A DNA stretch of 64,000 nt from Ricinus communis. Taxonomy: Eukaryota > Streptophyta > Magnoliopsida > Malpighiales > Euphorbiaceae. The DNA lies in the NCBI RefSeq assembly GCF_019578655.1, contig NC_063264.1, forward strand, positions 27,427,688 to 27,491,687. The letters are read 5' to 3'. Shown here piece after piece: positions 63,681-64,000 of the stretch (positions within the stretch are counted from its first letter, which is position 1; the number at the start of each line of letters is the position of its first letter). The position numbers were made by a program, and so were the translations under genes. The notes beneath the pieces were generated by a model. That model worked only from the letters and a program-made list of their open reading frames with translations, did not search any database and was not told the origin of the DNA.

Positions 63681-64000
63681 TTTACTAAAACCCTCTTGTC
63701 TAATTTTTATGCAAAAATTAATAACTAGTGCTCTTTAATTACTCTAAATTTTAGCAATAATTCAATTTCGGTACAATCTAAATATCTTAAAAATACTTAT
63801 ATCAATCAAAATATTGAAAATTTATATAATTTAACACTAAATTATTAAAATAAAATAGATATTATTTTTATTTTGTTATAATAGAATTATAACTTTGATA
63901 AAAACTTGGAGGATCAAATTATATTTTTTATCAATTTAGATCTTTAATTGTATTGACTTTTAAAATGCAAGAAAATTTTAGTACAATAAATAAAATATAG

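Larger units (their letters stand above)
55700..64000. other. Terminal spacer with microsatellites and small elements
   Basis: 55599 to about 55900 is the VQ gene's 3' UTR and beyond. No further gene is supported. Annotated within it: a duplicated segment pair (57045-57845), long (TA)n tracts, an A32(GAA)n tract, a short Helitron (60463-60735), a GGTTC-like tract (60750-60930) and a repeat pair at 63470-63680. 59880-60440 is richer in G and C and has an 84-codon open frame from 60085, but no recognisable domain. Its minus strand has a GGGTTGTTTGG phrase near 60230, like a MITE terminus. Confidence 0.55.

Overview
The window is nuclear DNA from a flowering plant, almost certainly a eudicot. 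Genes are split by short GT-AG introns with T-rich acceptors, intergenic DNA is extremely AT-rich with many (TA)n and poly-A/T runs, and every recognisable protein belongs to a plant family. Base composition and intron/exon style would suit a rosid such as a Euphorbiaceae species, but the genus cannot be fixed from sequence alone.

Layout. 1.0-2.96 kb holds a decayed LINE-type retroelement on the minus strand. 3-9.6 kb is gene-free and carries inverted-repeat (MITE-like and foldback) structures. 9.7-16.05 kb is a plus-strand proton pump interactor (PPI1-like) gene with seven coding exons, a leader intron, and a stray pentatricopeptide (PPR) fragment in one intron. 16.05-19.5 kb is AT-rich spacer. 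19.6-24.2 kb is a plus-strand, ten-exon gene for a plastid-type S4 RNA-binding protein (YlmH / PSII_S4 family). 25.8-26.26 kb is an intronless minus-strand STIG1-family secreted cysteine-rich protein, probably the GRIM REAPER (GRI) orthologue. 26.5-37.9 kb is repeat-rich spacer with tandem duplications, a possible LTR fragment and several islands of higher GC. 38.0-43.16 kb is a plus-strand, eight-exon dynamin-related protein 5A gene. 43.3-54.6 kb is a long stretch with no convincing gene. 54.84-55.60 kb is an intronless plus-strand VQ-motif protein. 55.7-64 kb is spacer with microsatellites, a short Helitron and duplicated segments.

How the genes relate. They are independent plant transcription units, not an operon. 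From memory, the order S4 protein - GRI - DRP5A matches consecutive Arabidopsis chromosome 1 genes (At1g53120, At1g53130, At1g53140), so the core looks like an ancient conserved neighbourhood. Functionally they span plasma-membrane H+-ATPase regulation, plastid RNA binding, apoplastic peptide signalling, cytokinesis, and MAP-kinase/WRKY-linked defence transcription.

Most notable: one intron of the PPI1-like gene has GA where the GT donor should be. If it is not spliced, the protein loses its C-terminal membrane anchor. No prokaryote-style system (CRISPR, operon, phage) is present.
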